From the NCBI GenBank assembly GCA_024734495.1, contig JALMQS010000225.1:8683094-8747093 (forward strand): a stretch of 64,000 nucleotides of DNA, in the 5' to 3' direction. Numbering within the stretch: the stretch's first letter is position 1; each line of letters starts with the position of its first letter. The DNA is from Forficula auricularia. Lineage: Eukaryota > Arthropoda > Insecta > Dermaptera > Forficulidae. This document shows, piece after piece, positions 1 to 9,303 of the stretch. A program made the translations under genes and the position numbers. Under the pieces are notes generated by a model. That model saw only the letters and a list, made by a program, of their open reading frames with translations. It was not told where the DNA came from and searched no databases.

Positions 1-447
1 TTTGGTCTCTGAAAGAAATAATTATTTTCTTTTTTTATAAGACCCGTTCAAAAATAAATTTCTGCTAACTTCGCTTTTTAGTTTGAAAATTTTATAATTT
101 TAATTTTTAAAGAAACCCCCACCTCTTATTTTGGCTTCATTTCAACCAAAATCTAAATCAGCTCTTAATCTCTATATAAGAAAATCCACATGTGAAATTT
201 CGTTTTGATATTCATTCTAATTTTCAGTTAGAGCGTACACCAAATTTTTTGATCAAATAATTAATATCCCATAAAATTTAATTTTTTGATCTTCACTCTC
301 ACAAGAATTTCTTGTAGATCGTAACGCCATGATATTGCAATTTTTTTATCAAAATAATGTGAGTCTTTTTTGAGATATTTATTCATTTAAAAACAAAGCA
401 AAAAACACTTTTTGCATGCAACGATTACAATACTTGACCATTTCCAC
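1..447 (+). repeat. Degenerate mariner-like interspersed repeat, copy 1
   Basis: The stretch ending in ACAATACTTGACCAT resembles 47,385-47,740 (+) and, inverted, 40,563-40,825. Shared pieces include AATCAGCTCTTAA, a 'bad codon'-free but highly AT-rich middle, and an ending with a run of A followed by CACTTTTTGCATGCA. In the 47-kb copy the end reads ACCATACCCTGTATGGT, which resembles the CAGGGTA-type termini of mariner-like elements. The left end lies outside the window. No transposase frame is visible. Confidence 0.5.
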
Positions 448-635
448 TATTGTAAAGTTTGTTTTTTACTTGCCAATTTCAATTATATTGAGTTTAGAAA
501 ACAGAATATTATTCGCTAATATTTATAAATTTTCAAAAATTAAATTTCATAGACCTGTATAATAAATTTGAATTTATTATATAAGAATATATAAAAAAAT
601 ACAAATCTTTAAAAACACAATCAAGAACACGTTTA

Positions 636-692
636 TTCTTAACCAAACGTTTCGGGAGGACTTCTTCCTTTTTCAATGGTAAATTTGAACAT
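636..692 (-). ncRNA. Hammerhead ribozyme-like motif, variant core
   Basis: Read on the - strand: stem I strand ACCA, core TTGAAAA in place of CTGANGA, a stem II around GGAAG/CCTCC that is partly mispaired, GAAACGTT, then TGGT pairing back to ACCA. Cleavage would follow GTT. The core carries C3 to U and G8 to A together. Probably decayed. Confidence 0.45.
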
Positions 693-894
693 ATTGTCTT
701 GGTGACCAGATTACCTTTAAATAAAAATATAAATATGTTATGAAAAATTATTTTTCTCTAAAAATTTTATACTATTAATTAACAACTTATTAATTTTTTT
801 AAATATGTACAATTGTCTTTATAAAATATTTAATATCCTAGTGTTGCTTTCTAAATTTTATTAGAAGCTTAACTTTTTTTCTCTTTTTCTTTTG

Positions 895-945
895 CAAATT
901 TACCATTGAAAAAGGGAGAAATTCTCCCGAAACGTTTGGTCAAGA
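895..945 (+). ncRNA. Hammerhead ribozyme-like motif, variant core
   Basis: The sequence reads ACCA, TTGAAAA, one extra A, stem II GGGAG-AAATT-CTCCC with five perfect pairs, then GAAACGTTTGGT. Stem I can pair ACCA with TGGT. As in its inverted partner near 640-690, C3 and G8 of the consensus core are U and A, which would keep a Watson-Crick 3-8 pair. Activity is uncertain. Confidence 0.5.
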
Positions 946-1371
946 ATAAACGTATTGTTGATTAACTTTTAAAGAAATAAGTGTTGGTTCTAGGTGAAAC
1001 ATTTTTGCGTACCTAATAATAAAAAATTGAGTAAAATACGAGGTAGGTTCACTAAAAAAGAATAAACAAAAATGAATTTTCAATTCGGTATATTTCGGGT
1101 TGTATTATTTGTAAAAAAATTTCTAATTTATATTCAGTTTTCTCTGACTCCTGACAACCCTAAATATATCGAATTCAAAACTCATTTTTGTTTTATTCTT
1201 TTTGTGAAACCTACCTGGCAATTTTAGTCAATTTTTATTCTTGTGATCTTGATATTTTTTTTAAAGATTTGTATTTTTTTAATATTTGATATACAATCAA
1301 TAAATAATTTATATTAGGTTGGAGTTTGGTGAGTTTCACAAGGAGAAAAAAGAATCTTTGTATTTTAATTT

Positions 1372-2100
1372 TTAACCAGACTTCAAAAAAGGAGGAAGTT
1401 CTCTATTCGACTGATTTTTTTTTTTTTTTTTTTTTTTTTTTGTGTCTAGTTACCAATTGTGAACCGATTTTGGAAAAAAATTGCATTGGGTTCAGTCTAC
1501 CTTCCGATAGGTCCCATTTTTTTTTATTGATATTAGACCTTTTTTGTTAGGTTTGTTCAGGCCTAACTTCTTTGTTTATGAACCGATTTCGATGATTCTT
1601 TTTTTATTGGAAAGGGATGTTTTAGGGATGATGCCATATTAATTTGGTCAAGTTCTCATGATATGATCACTATTAATAACATCACTATAAATAGAAAAAT
1701 AAAATAATTTTTAAGAAAAAAATAAAACCGACTTCAAAAAATTAAATGCAACAAATAAAATACACTAAAAGGTATAAAATAATTATTATCTTATTTAGTT
1801 ACAACTAAACGACGAAATATTAACATGAAATTACTTTTTGATGTCGGTACCAAACAAACTATACCTATAAGCGAGCATACCCGCCAAACGTACTAAGTAA
1901 GATCCGTCAAGTGCGATTCATAAAAGGTATATGTTTGGCACCGACTTCAAAAAGTAATTTCATGTTAATATTTCGTCGTTTTAGTTGTAACTAAATAAGA
2001 TAACAATTATTTTATACCTTTTAGTGTATTTTTATTTGTTGAATTTAATTTTTTGAAGTCGGTTTTATTTTTTTTTCTTAAAAATTATTTTTATTTTTTC
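1372..2100 (-). repeat. Composite fold-back repeat, copy 1 of 3
   Basis: A palindrome of about 400 bp (1,691-2,100), with arms starting CCGACTTCAAAAAA and a loop near AAACGTACTAAGTAAGATC, is joined to a flank of about 320 bp (1,372-1,690). The flank begins GACTTCAAAAAAGGAGGAAG and contains a long T run. Copies with the same two-part structure lie at 27,866-28,607 and 30,569-31,308 in the other orientation. GAAGTCGG occurs at both ends and at the inner boundary. No coding capacity was seen. The superfamily is unknown. Confidence 0.75.
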
Positions 2101-3299
2101 CTTTGTGAAACACACACACAACTCCAACTCTACTATCGTTCTGATAATGTTTCACTATAAAACCAACACTGCGTTCCCTAAATTGGATTAATAAATAATT
2201 TTTTCTTTAAGAATATATATTTATAATACATTTTCATAAATAATTCTTGCTATAATTTTGAAAACAGCTCTTAATTAAAATAACATCAGATGAATGAATG
2301 AATGAATGAATTGGCATTTATGTCTTTTAGGATTCCCTTTCCCTATTTTCTCTCTTGTGTTCTCGTTTTATTTTTTCTTTATTTTTCTCATTCTAGTTAA
2401 AAAAAGATTTCCATTTCCTAGCGTGACTTTAATTTCCTTTTAAAGTACATACAAATCCAAATCAAACTAGACCTGCTATTGATTCAGTTCACCATTGAGT
2501 GCAGAAATGATAATCTATTGAAAAGATTATCACAAATCTACATACTAATATAGTTCGGCTATTCAATTGTGATTATTTGTTGTAATTTCAATTAAATTTT
2601 GATGTTATAAAGGAGTTTTGTATATTTTTAAAATAATTTAATTTAATATTTTTTATTATCACTAGAAAATGTCCATACAATTAGGAAAAGAGAACGTAGT
2701 CGAGAAATTTGAAGAAGAGAAGGGGTCAAATATTGGGACTTAGGGGATAACTAAAGGGTATTTGGGGAGCATGATAAGAAAGATGGGTAATAATAGATTA
2801 TAATATTTTCCCCAGGATATGGGAATTATAATTTTTACTGAGTTAAGTCCCTAACAAGTTATGATTTTCCATTATAGAAAGCAATTTAAGCGAATTGTTT
2901 TCTTTTGTTTAAAGAAATCAAATAAAGAAAATAAGATGTTAAATTCCTAGAAATAAATTTTATATAATTGAAATTCGGCCCTTGTTAGGGTCCACATTTT
3001 CGTGAAATAACTAATGAATATTTTGTAAAAATCCTAGCGCATAGCGTGCGCAGGCCAAGTTCGAGCAGTGACCGTACACACCCTGTACGCTCTTTATATG
3101 AACAATTTCGAGCCATATTGAATCCCCTGCAGCTCAGAACCATTTTGAAATACAGAGCTGAAATTATACACATGTAATTATGAAATCCATCTTGTAGAGA
3201 TTTTTTTGAGTAATGAGAAATAAAAATTGGTTTGAGAAATAGTTAATAGTTTACTAACTGATTGTTTCGAGTTGATGAATACTTTGAATTATTTTTTTA
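2101..3299. other. AT-rich non-coding stretch
   Basis: There is an inverse copy of the GAAACATT...TGTTGG tail motif near 2,145-2,165 (TGTTTCACTATAAAACCAACAC) and a short TGAA microsatellite at 2,290-2,310. A purine-rich patch lies at 2,690-2,775. I see no gene. Confidence 0.5.
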
Positions 3300-3621
3300 T
3301 ATGGGGCATTCCACGCCAAATAGGACGGTTTAAAAAATTTGAATTTTTGATTTCTTCATTTTTTTACTACCCCGTCTAAAAACTCTTCCTGGTAAATTGT
3401 GAGATTTTTTTTGATCACCGGTTTAAAAGATATTGAATTTCGGTTTTTTCGCTCATAACTCCTTCAAAAAGTCCAAATTCTATATCTTTTAAACGAGTGA
3501 TCAAAAAATTTCAATATTTACCAGGAAGAGTTTTTTGATGGGTACTAAAAAATGTCAAAAAATGAAGGAAATCAAAAATTAAAATTTTTAAAACCGTCCC
3601 ATTTGGCGTGAATGCCTCATA
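3300..3621. mobile_element. Fold-back MITE with GGGGCATTCCACGCC termini
   Basis: The left end GGCATTCCACGCCAAATAGG is the inverted match of the right end, CCATTTGGCGTGAATGCC. Pairing continues inwards (CTCTTCCTGGTAAAT against ATTTACCAGGAAGAG), so almost the whole 320 bp can form a hairpin. Flanks are AT-rich, compatible with a TA target. No coding frame. The superfamily is unassigned. Confidence 0.75.
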
Positions 3622-4964
3622 TATTAGTCATTTATTTTACTTTAGTTATGTTTCAATTCTTTTTCAATAAAATATCATATTTTTTTACTTTTGGTATATC
3701 TAGTATATGCGAAGTATAGTATATGTCCGAATGCTTTCGAGAAGCCAATTCATGGGATCGCCCGTAGGGTAGGCAACCACTAGGCTATTATTTATTATTT
3801 CTAATTAGAAGAAATTTTTTTTCTATTCTCGGCAAGACTTTGCAGAAAAGTGAATTTTTTTGTTTAGTCTTGAAATTTTTATTTCTTGTTAAATGAAACT
3901 TTGGAGATCATTTAACCATATTATTATTGATATTTATTTTGACCAATTAGATTAAATAATTATTTGGTAGGGTCATAATCTAATTTATTTCAACGGTTTT
4001 CGTGAGCTAACAACTTTTCAGATCAAAATTCTGAAAAGAAAGTATGAAATTGTTCATGTGTCTTCTCTCTCCCTATCTCGAAATGAGTATGGCCTATCAA
4101 TTTATTCATAACATCAAGCCAAACCGTTTTCACAAAGTATTTCAAATTAAAATAAGAGCATAGTTAGCCAGACAAATAAAAATTCAATTTTCTATTGCAG
4201 ACGTTTCGATGAAACATTTAAAGTTTATGAGGACAAAGAATTTTAACATAATATTAGCAGATTATTATTAAATTACAAAATACTATTCGGAGGTCAGACT
4301 TATATGTAGTAATTATGTTTATGTTATATTTTATATAATCGTCACTCTTTTATAAGATAATTTTGCATTATATGTCTGTGAGTTTTTACTTAATACTAAA
4401 TTGAAACATTCTATATTTCCTAGAATAAATCAACAAATTGAAATTCACGCATGTATATTGTAAATTTATTACAACGGAGGGATATAATCGTGTTCAAATT
4501 CAAAATGCAAGGTTTGTTTTGATTTTCCCCGCGATACGATTTGAACACGAAGCAAGATTTATGTGCGCCTCACGGACTCTCTGCTATGCTTTTGTATCTA
4601 ATTATATACAACATGAAATTTGATACAAAGGATAACACGAGTTAACAAGCCAATAGTGATTCTACTATCGCCAAGCCTAATTATTATACAAACCGTAACC
4701 ACAATATTAGTGGCGAGTTCCGTTTAACAATTGAGAGACTTTAATGCACGTAATCAAGATAATCAATATTCATTCTTTATGTGATAATACCTAAAATAAA
4801 TAAACTAATCATAAATTAGTAATTTAATAGTCATTTAAATTTTGATAAATTAAGAGGGAAATTTAATTAAGGATATCTATAATCTCTAGCTGAAATATAC
4901 TATTAATTTATCTTTAATGTAGTAGAACCTAACTATGGGCAGACTAACTATCTGTGATATTAGT
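3622..4964. other. AT-rich non-coding stretch
   Basis: No gene is supported. A short piece, CCCGTAGGGTAGGCAACCAC near 3,760, resembles GGTAGGCAACC near 63,068 and may be a repeat remnant. The inverted piece CGTGTTCAAATTCAAA / GATTTGAACACG near 4,490-4,550 forms a weak hairpin. Confidence 0.4.
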
Positions 4965-4974
4965 TTTGTTGATT

Positions 4975-5159
4975 TTTTTTTTTTTTTTTTGGCTTTTCGG
5001 CCTTTCTAGCCATAAGCCATTTACGATACTATCTATTTTTTTATTTAAATTTGTCTCTACCCCGGGGTCAGATTTTAGCCGGATGCCTCGAGTCGGATTC
5101 GAACTCGGGTCCTCTTGGCTAGCTGGCTGACATGCTACCGCCTAGCCTACCCGACCCCC
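4975..5159 (-). mobile_element. tRNA-Ser-like SINE, copy 1 (full)
   Basis: Read on the - strand: a tRNA-like head with GTCGGGTAGGCTAGGCGGTAG and B box GAGTTCGAATCC, a body CCGGCTAAAATCTGACC, a conserved end GGCTAGAAAGGCCGAAAAG, then a poly-A tail. Perfect 10-bp target duplications TTTGTTGATT flank it (4,965-4,974 and 5,160-5,169), typical of LINE-driven insertion. Two other copies are at 44,821 and 62,851. The head resembles tRNA-Ser (GCT) without its long variable arm. Confidence 0.9.
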
Positions 5160-5730
5160 TTTGTTGATTATTCTGTTTGTTATAAATATATTTATTAGAA
5201 GCCCTTCTACAGCTTCATTATTGCTATGTTTTCTCTTATATAGTTTGTCTCTCGTTGATTATTTATACATTTATTTATTGTTTTCTGTTTATTTCATATA
5301 TCTATTAAAAGCCCTTTTACAGCTTTATTATTGTTATTTTTTCTTATATAGTATTTTTCTCGTTGAATATTTATACTGTTATTTTTGTTAGTTCTATATA
5401 GTTGATAAATAAATAAATAGTAATAATACGGCTCATAATAATATAAAGTAGAGGGTTTAAAATAATTATATATATATATGGGTGTGTAATTAAAACTGAA
5501 ATGTATTCAGAAATCCCAGAGCTGTAATGACCTTAGCAGTCGATGCGCCTTTAAACCCTCAATAATAATAATAATAATAATTTATCTTTAATTTAAAAAT
5601 AAATAGATAATAATCAATTGTTTATTGGGAGAAAAATAGTAATTATCTATTTAATTGGATGTTGATGAAAGCAGTCCACGGTGGTTGTAAAAAAATAAGA
5701 CTATAGAGGTTTTATTATTTTACATTTATT

Positions 5731-5779
5731 TGTTAAACCGACGTTTCGGAGATTTATTCTCTCCTTCTTCAGGGTAACA
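5731..5779 (-). ncRNA. Type I hammerhead ribozyme, element A
   Basis: On the - strand: TGTTACC, CTGAAGA, one extra A, stem II GGAGA/TCTCC, GAAACGTC, GGTTTAACA. Stem I pairs TGTTACC with GGT(TT)AACA, with a two-base bulge. The predicted cut is after GTC. Stem III is the self-complementary ACGT, as in hammerheads that act as dimers. Confidence 0.8.
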
Positions 5780-5947
5780 AAAAGTAACGTTAGGCGTCTA
5801 CTCACGGCCATCTTCAGGAGTATTTAATTGATAGAGATTTTCTTTAGGAGACGGACTGGTATAAATATGCAATTGGATGTTGATGAAAGCAGTCCACGGT
5901 GGTTGTAAAAAATAAGACTATAGAGGTTTTATTATTTTACATTTATT

Positions 5948-5986
5948 TAGTTAAACCGACGTTTCGGAGATTTATTCTCTCCTTCT
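5948..5986 (-). ncRNA. Truncated hammerhead at the inversion junction of element A
   Basis: The - strand has GGAGA...TCTCC, GAAACGTC and GGTTTAAC, but the upstream stem I strand and part of the core are missing. The sequence switches to the + strand monomer at TTCTGAAG, a short palindrome near 5,984-5,992. The switch point is therefore at microhomology shared by the two orientations. Confidence 0.65.
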
Positions 5987-6020
5987 GAAGATGGCCGTGA
6001 GTAGACGCCTAACGTACTTA

Positions 6021-6069
6021 TGTTACCCTGAAGAAGGAGAGAATAAATTCCCGAAACGTCGGTTTAACA
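6021..6069 (+). ncRNA. Type I hammerhead ribozyme, element A monomer 1
   Basis: TGTTACC, CTGAAGA (6,028-6,034), stem II, GAAACGTC (6,053-6,060), GGTTTAACA. Stem II is weakened here: TTCCC replaces TCTCC of the sister copies. The cut is expected after 6,060. Confidence 0.75.
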
Positions 6070-6236
6070 AATAAATGTAAAATAATAAAACCTCTATAGT
6101 CTTATTTTTTTACAACCACCGTGGACTGCTTTCATCAACATCCAATTGCATATTTATACCAGTCCGTCTCCTAAAGAAAATCTCTATCAATTAAATACTC
6201 CTGAAGATGGCCGTGAGTAGACGCCTAACGTAAAAA

Positions 6237-6284
6237 TAGACCCTGAAGAAGGAGAGAATAAATCTCCGAAACGTCGGTTTAACA
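6237..6284 (+). ncRNA. Type I hammerhead ribozyme, element A monomer 2
   Basis: CTGAAGA at 6,243-6,249, stem II GGAGA/TCTCC, GAAACGTC at 6,268-6,275, then GGTTTAAC. The 5' side of stem I differs from its sisters (AATAGACC replaces TGTTACC), leaving about three pairs, ACC/GGT. The expected cut is after 6,275. Confidence 0.75.
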
Positions 6285-6450
6285 AATAAATGTAAAATAA
6301 TAAAACCTCTATAGTCTTATTTTTTACAACCACCGTGGACTGCTTTCATCAACATCCAATTGCATATTTATACCAGTCCGTCTCCTAAAGAAAATCTCTA
6401 TCAATTAAATACTCCTGAAGATGGCCGTGAGTAGACGCCTAACGTACTTT

Positions 6451-6500
6451 TTGTTACCCTGAAGAAGGAGAGAATAAATCTCCGAAACGTCGGTTTAACA
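6451..6500 (+). ncRNA. Type I hammerhead ribozyme, element A monomer 3
   Basis: TTGTTACC, CTGAAGA (6,459-6,465), an extra A, stem II GGAGA-GAATAAA-TCTCC, GAAACGTC (6,484-6,491), GGTTTAACA. All conserved core bases are present. Stem I is seven pairs with a TT bulge. The expected cut is after 6,491. Confidence 0.85.
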
Positions 6501-7340
6501 AATAAATGTAAAATAATAAAACCTCTATAGTCTTATTTTTTTACAACCACCGTGGACTGCTTTCATCAACATCCAATTGCATATTTATACCAGTCCGTCT
6601 CCTAAAGAAAATCTCTATCAATTATCTATTTAGTTGTTTGAACAATAAATATTATAACATTATTCATCACGTCCATAAGTCTTTTACGCCATCGCTATTT
6701 TACCCTTTTATTATTAAAAAATAAAACAAAATGTATTATTCTATTTAAAAATATAATGAAATATTTTTCAAAGAACGAATTTTGCAATAGAGTTAACCAT
6801 CTCTTTTTTGTATTTATCTATGATCATCTGGCTGTCATACAGTGTGGGGCGCGGTCACTTCTTTATTTTAAAAAATCATAACAGAAAAAGTATTGGAAGT
6901 ATCGATTTAATTCGTTTTCTGTATATAGGGGTACATTTAAAGTTTTATTTCACTATAGGTTTTAAAAAAGAGATCTCGAAGGTGCCCACCGTCCTCGTTG
7001 ATACACTGAGATAGGCGAATTTTGAAATTTCTGTCCTATTTTTCGAATGAGGAGTTTTTCTACCCAAACTCGAAGAAATAGATGTGGGGGATGTGTGGTT
7101 CCAACAGAATGGCGTCACAGATCACACGGCATGAACTTTCATGAATTTCTTCCTCGAACGGCTCATTTCTCTTAGGGGCTATTTTCAGATTTAACCCCCT
7201 GTGAATATTTTCTGTGTAGCTACCTTAAATATTTGGTTTACACGAATCGTCCAAAGACTCTTGGTCAACTGAAAGACAATATTCATTTAAGGAGACAATA
7301 AAAGAGTGTGACTTCTGCTGGAATTATAAATTTTATTTAT

Positions 7341-7393
7341 TTATAACGAGACTATAGTTTCGAGGGCTTTGCCCTCTTCATCAGTCTGTTACA
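7341..7393 (-). ncRNA. Type I hammerhead ribozyme, element C
   Basis: On the - strand: TGTAACAGA, CTGATGA, an extra A, stem II GAGGGC-AAA-GCCCTC (six perfect pairs), GAAAC, loop TATA, GTC, TCGTTATAA. Stem I pairs GA/TC, then after a one-base bulge TGTAAC/GTTATA (one G-U). Stem III closes C with G around TATA. All catalytic core bases are intact. The cut is expected after GTC, between 7,350 and 7,349. Confidence 0.87.
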
Positions 7394-7432
7394 TTTTAAC
7401 CTTTCATTCATAAATTAATTCCTGTGAATCAA

Positions 7433-7488
7433 TTGTAATAGACTGATGAAGAGGGCAAAGCACTCGAAACTATATAGTCTCGTTATAA
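7433..7488 (+). ncRNA. Type I hammerhead ribozyme, element C, second copy
   Basis: TTGTAATAGA, CTGATGA (7,443-7,449), an extra A, stem II GAGGGC-AAA-GCACTC with one mismatch, GAAAC, TATATA, GTC, TCGTTATAA. Stem I pairs GA/TC, an internal loop, then TTGTAA/TTATAA. The segment ACTATATAGT is fully self-complementary, so stem III could form within or between molecules. Confidence 0.83.
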
Positions 7489-7839
7489 ATAAATAAAATT
7501 TATAATTCCAGCAGAAGACATACTCTTTTATTGTCTCCTTCAATATATAAAAATTCTGCTACTCTCGGCACAAAAACTTTCAATTTAATGGCAATATCCA
7601 TGCTGCTTGTGCCGACATAGGCACAGAAATGCTGGAAAAAGTGGACAGAAATGTCAAAATTTGGTTATCCCATTGTATTGACGAGGACAGTAGCCACTTT
7701 CGAGATGCCCTTTTTTAAAACCTAATGAAAAAAACTTTAAATGTACCCCTGAATACAGAAAAAGAATTAAATCGATACTGTCAATACTTTTTGTGTTATA
7801 TAATTTTTAAAATAAGGAAGTGACAGCGCCCCACCCTGT

Positions 7840-9303
7840 ATTATTATTATCTACGGTAATCTGTTTCACTCACTATTATGCTACAATATATATCCATCTC
7901 TTTCATATAGTCAGATAAGTCACGTGAATTCTTATATATCTATCTGTTGATATACATTTTGGGGGAAAATAGAAGCATCCCCGAGATACTCATTTCATTC
8001 TGAACTGGAATTCGAATCGTCTGTCAGACGTTTGAAACACAGTTCGGATATATTTCACTAAAATATGGGAACATACATGTGGGATATTATAATATACCTA
8101 TATATTTATGTCTTTATTCATATCAAAATTTCTGGAGTAGTACCTATTAGCCTAACCCTAGAGAAACCGTCTTTACAAAACATGCCATATTTTTTAGGTA
8201 GAATTTTACATTTAAACTTATACAATTTATAATATAATTTATTTTGCATTTGTTTTAATTTAGTTTACCTGTCGTGAAAGCATCTTTGCTAGTACAAAAC
8301 CATGAATCATTTACGAATTCGCTTTCATTTACAAATTCATTGAATATAATAGAGATGATTAATGGGCTTACCTTATTTGACTTGGAAGAGAAACTTGAAA
8401 ACTTTAAATCTTAATAAATTAATGTTTTTCTTCTAATTTAAAATGTTTGCATTGCAAGAACTTTTTTATTAAAATTAATGATTTATAATATTATTTGAAT
8501 AGAGCTACGCTTTATTATAAATTCTTTCATTATTAGGAATTAAAAAAATATATTAAAATTAAATGTTTAAACTTAAACTATGATATTATTTTTATTAATT
8601 CATATTTCCATAATACTATGGAAGTTTCTTATTTATTTTTACCATTTTGGGCAAATTATTTTTCATACTTGTATGGCTGTGCAATAATTAAAAAAAACCA
8701 AAGCTCGGATAAAGTTCATTTTGGTGTAAAAAAATTAGCAATTCGAATTGAAGTTATAATTAGATCATGGACCTATCTTAAAACCAAATAAATTTCAGCG
8801 TTATTACTTGATAAATTCCACTCGTTAGGTGATTCAAATATTGAATCACTTCATAGTTCCATATTTGAGTTTAATAATGTCTGAAATATTAAGTGAAATT
8901 ATTTTCCAATATTATATCTTTCTTAACAAAACCTCTAAAACAGAAGCTCGTAGGAGTTCCTTTTTGTTAACTTATCTGTATTTACATCAAAAATTTCTGA
9001 CAAGTTTTGTGCTCATTTGCTTCACAACATGTAGCTGAAAATTTTTAGTTATGTAGTGTGCTCTAGAAAGTTTAAATATTGAAATTAATGAGCTGAAGTT
9101 TGGAACACAAGTTTATATTGATAACTTGAACTTTTATACCAGGTTTTTTTCTTGCTTTCTTTTTTTGCCAACTCATAAATTCAAAGATTCAATTTTTTTG
9201 ATATTCACTATTTTATATCAGGAAGTCCTTTATTTAGGAGTTTTTAGTTTTGCTTTCTAGTGATGGTCTTATAAATGTTAAAAATGCCAACAACACACAG
9301 TAT
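7840..9303. other. AT-rich non-coding stretch
   Basis: No gene, splice-bounded exon or recognisable mobile element could be supported. Short frames (for example 8,829-9,038) are AT-driven and lack family motifs. Confidence 0.4.

Larger units (their letters stand above)
600..970. repeat. Inverted pair of hammerhead-bearing repeats (decayed)
   Basis: Left and right arms are inverted copies: AAACGTTTCGGGAG near 645 matches CTCCCGAAACGTTT near 925, and both arms carry AAGAATAAACG on the outer side. Each arm holds one hammerhead-like core, listed separately. After the right arm comes a tail containing TGTTGGTTCTAGGTGAAACAT, a motif recurring elsewhere in the window. No clear target-site duplication was found. 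It resembles the better-preserved head-to-head elements at 7.3 and 33.4 kb. Confidence 0.6.
5641..6632. mobile_element. Hammerhead retrozyme-like element A with 13-bp TSD
   Basis: The insertion is 5,654-6,619, bounded by a perfect 13-bp duplication AATTATCTATTTA (5,641-5,653 and 6,620-6,632). It holds two monomers on the - strand and then three on the + strand, head to head. Predicted cleavage sites are spaced 218 bp (- strand, 5,740 to 5,958) and 215 and 216 bp (+ strand, after 6,060, 6,275 and 6,491). Monomers carry GTGGACTGCTTTCATCAAC and a body with CTCTATAGTCTTA. The right end extends 42 nt beyond the inverted left end and contains CCAGTCCGTCTCC. There is no open reading frame. This matches the layout described for animal retrozymes; the mobilising enzyme is not here. 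Confidence 0.88.
7272..7601. mobile_element. Hammerhead retrozyme-like element C, copy 1, with 15-bp TSD
   Basis: The insertion 7,287-7,586 is flanked by AAAGACAATATTCAT (7,272-7,286) and AATGGCAATATCCAT (7,587-7,601), 12 of 15 matching. It is two inverted arms (GGAGACAATAAAAGAG / CTCTTTTATTGTCTCC), each with one hammerhead, around a middle at about 7,410. The right end continues 43 nt beyond the inverted arm, with CTGCTACTCTCGGCA. A shorter copy with the hammerheads deleted is at 30,187-30,353. Confidence 0.85.
7081..7718 (+). pseudogene. Mariner-family transposase relic split by a hammerhead element
   Basis: From 7,081 a frame reads DVWFQQNGVTDHTA, matching the WFQQDGAT.HTA motif of mariner-type DDE transposases, followed by stops and FLERLISLRGYF. 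The region before the insertion includes QRLLVN and KDNIH. After the 300-bp insertion the frame resumes at 7,587 with NGNIHAACADIG, then TEMLEKVDRNVKIWLSHC and HFRDALF and a stop at 7,716. That fits the family's C-terminal end (EML.KV..N...R...C....G.HL.DI.F). The KDNIH/NGNIH pair is the target duplication made by the insertion. In-frame stops and the missing N-terminal catalytic region make this a dead copy. Confidence 0.8.
6840..7838 (+). mobile_element. Mariner-like element with long TIRs, interrupted
   Basis: Left end CAGTGTGGGGCGCGGTCACT and right end (inverted) CAGGGTGGGGCGCTGTCACT are flanked by TA. The inverted similarity continues for about 180 bp (GGGGTACATTTAAAG against CTTTAAATGTACCCC). 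Inside is a relic transposase frame (7,081-7,286 and 7,587-7,718). A 300-bp hammerhead element (7,287-7,586) interrupts it. Without that insertion and one target copy the element is about 0.68 kb, so it has also lost much of its coding part. Confidence 0.85.

Noticed and set aside
1691..2100. The large palindromes as hammerhead elements
   Set aside because: No CTGANGA or GAAAC core is present in arms or loop, and the termini and flank differ from the hammerhead elements.
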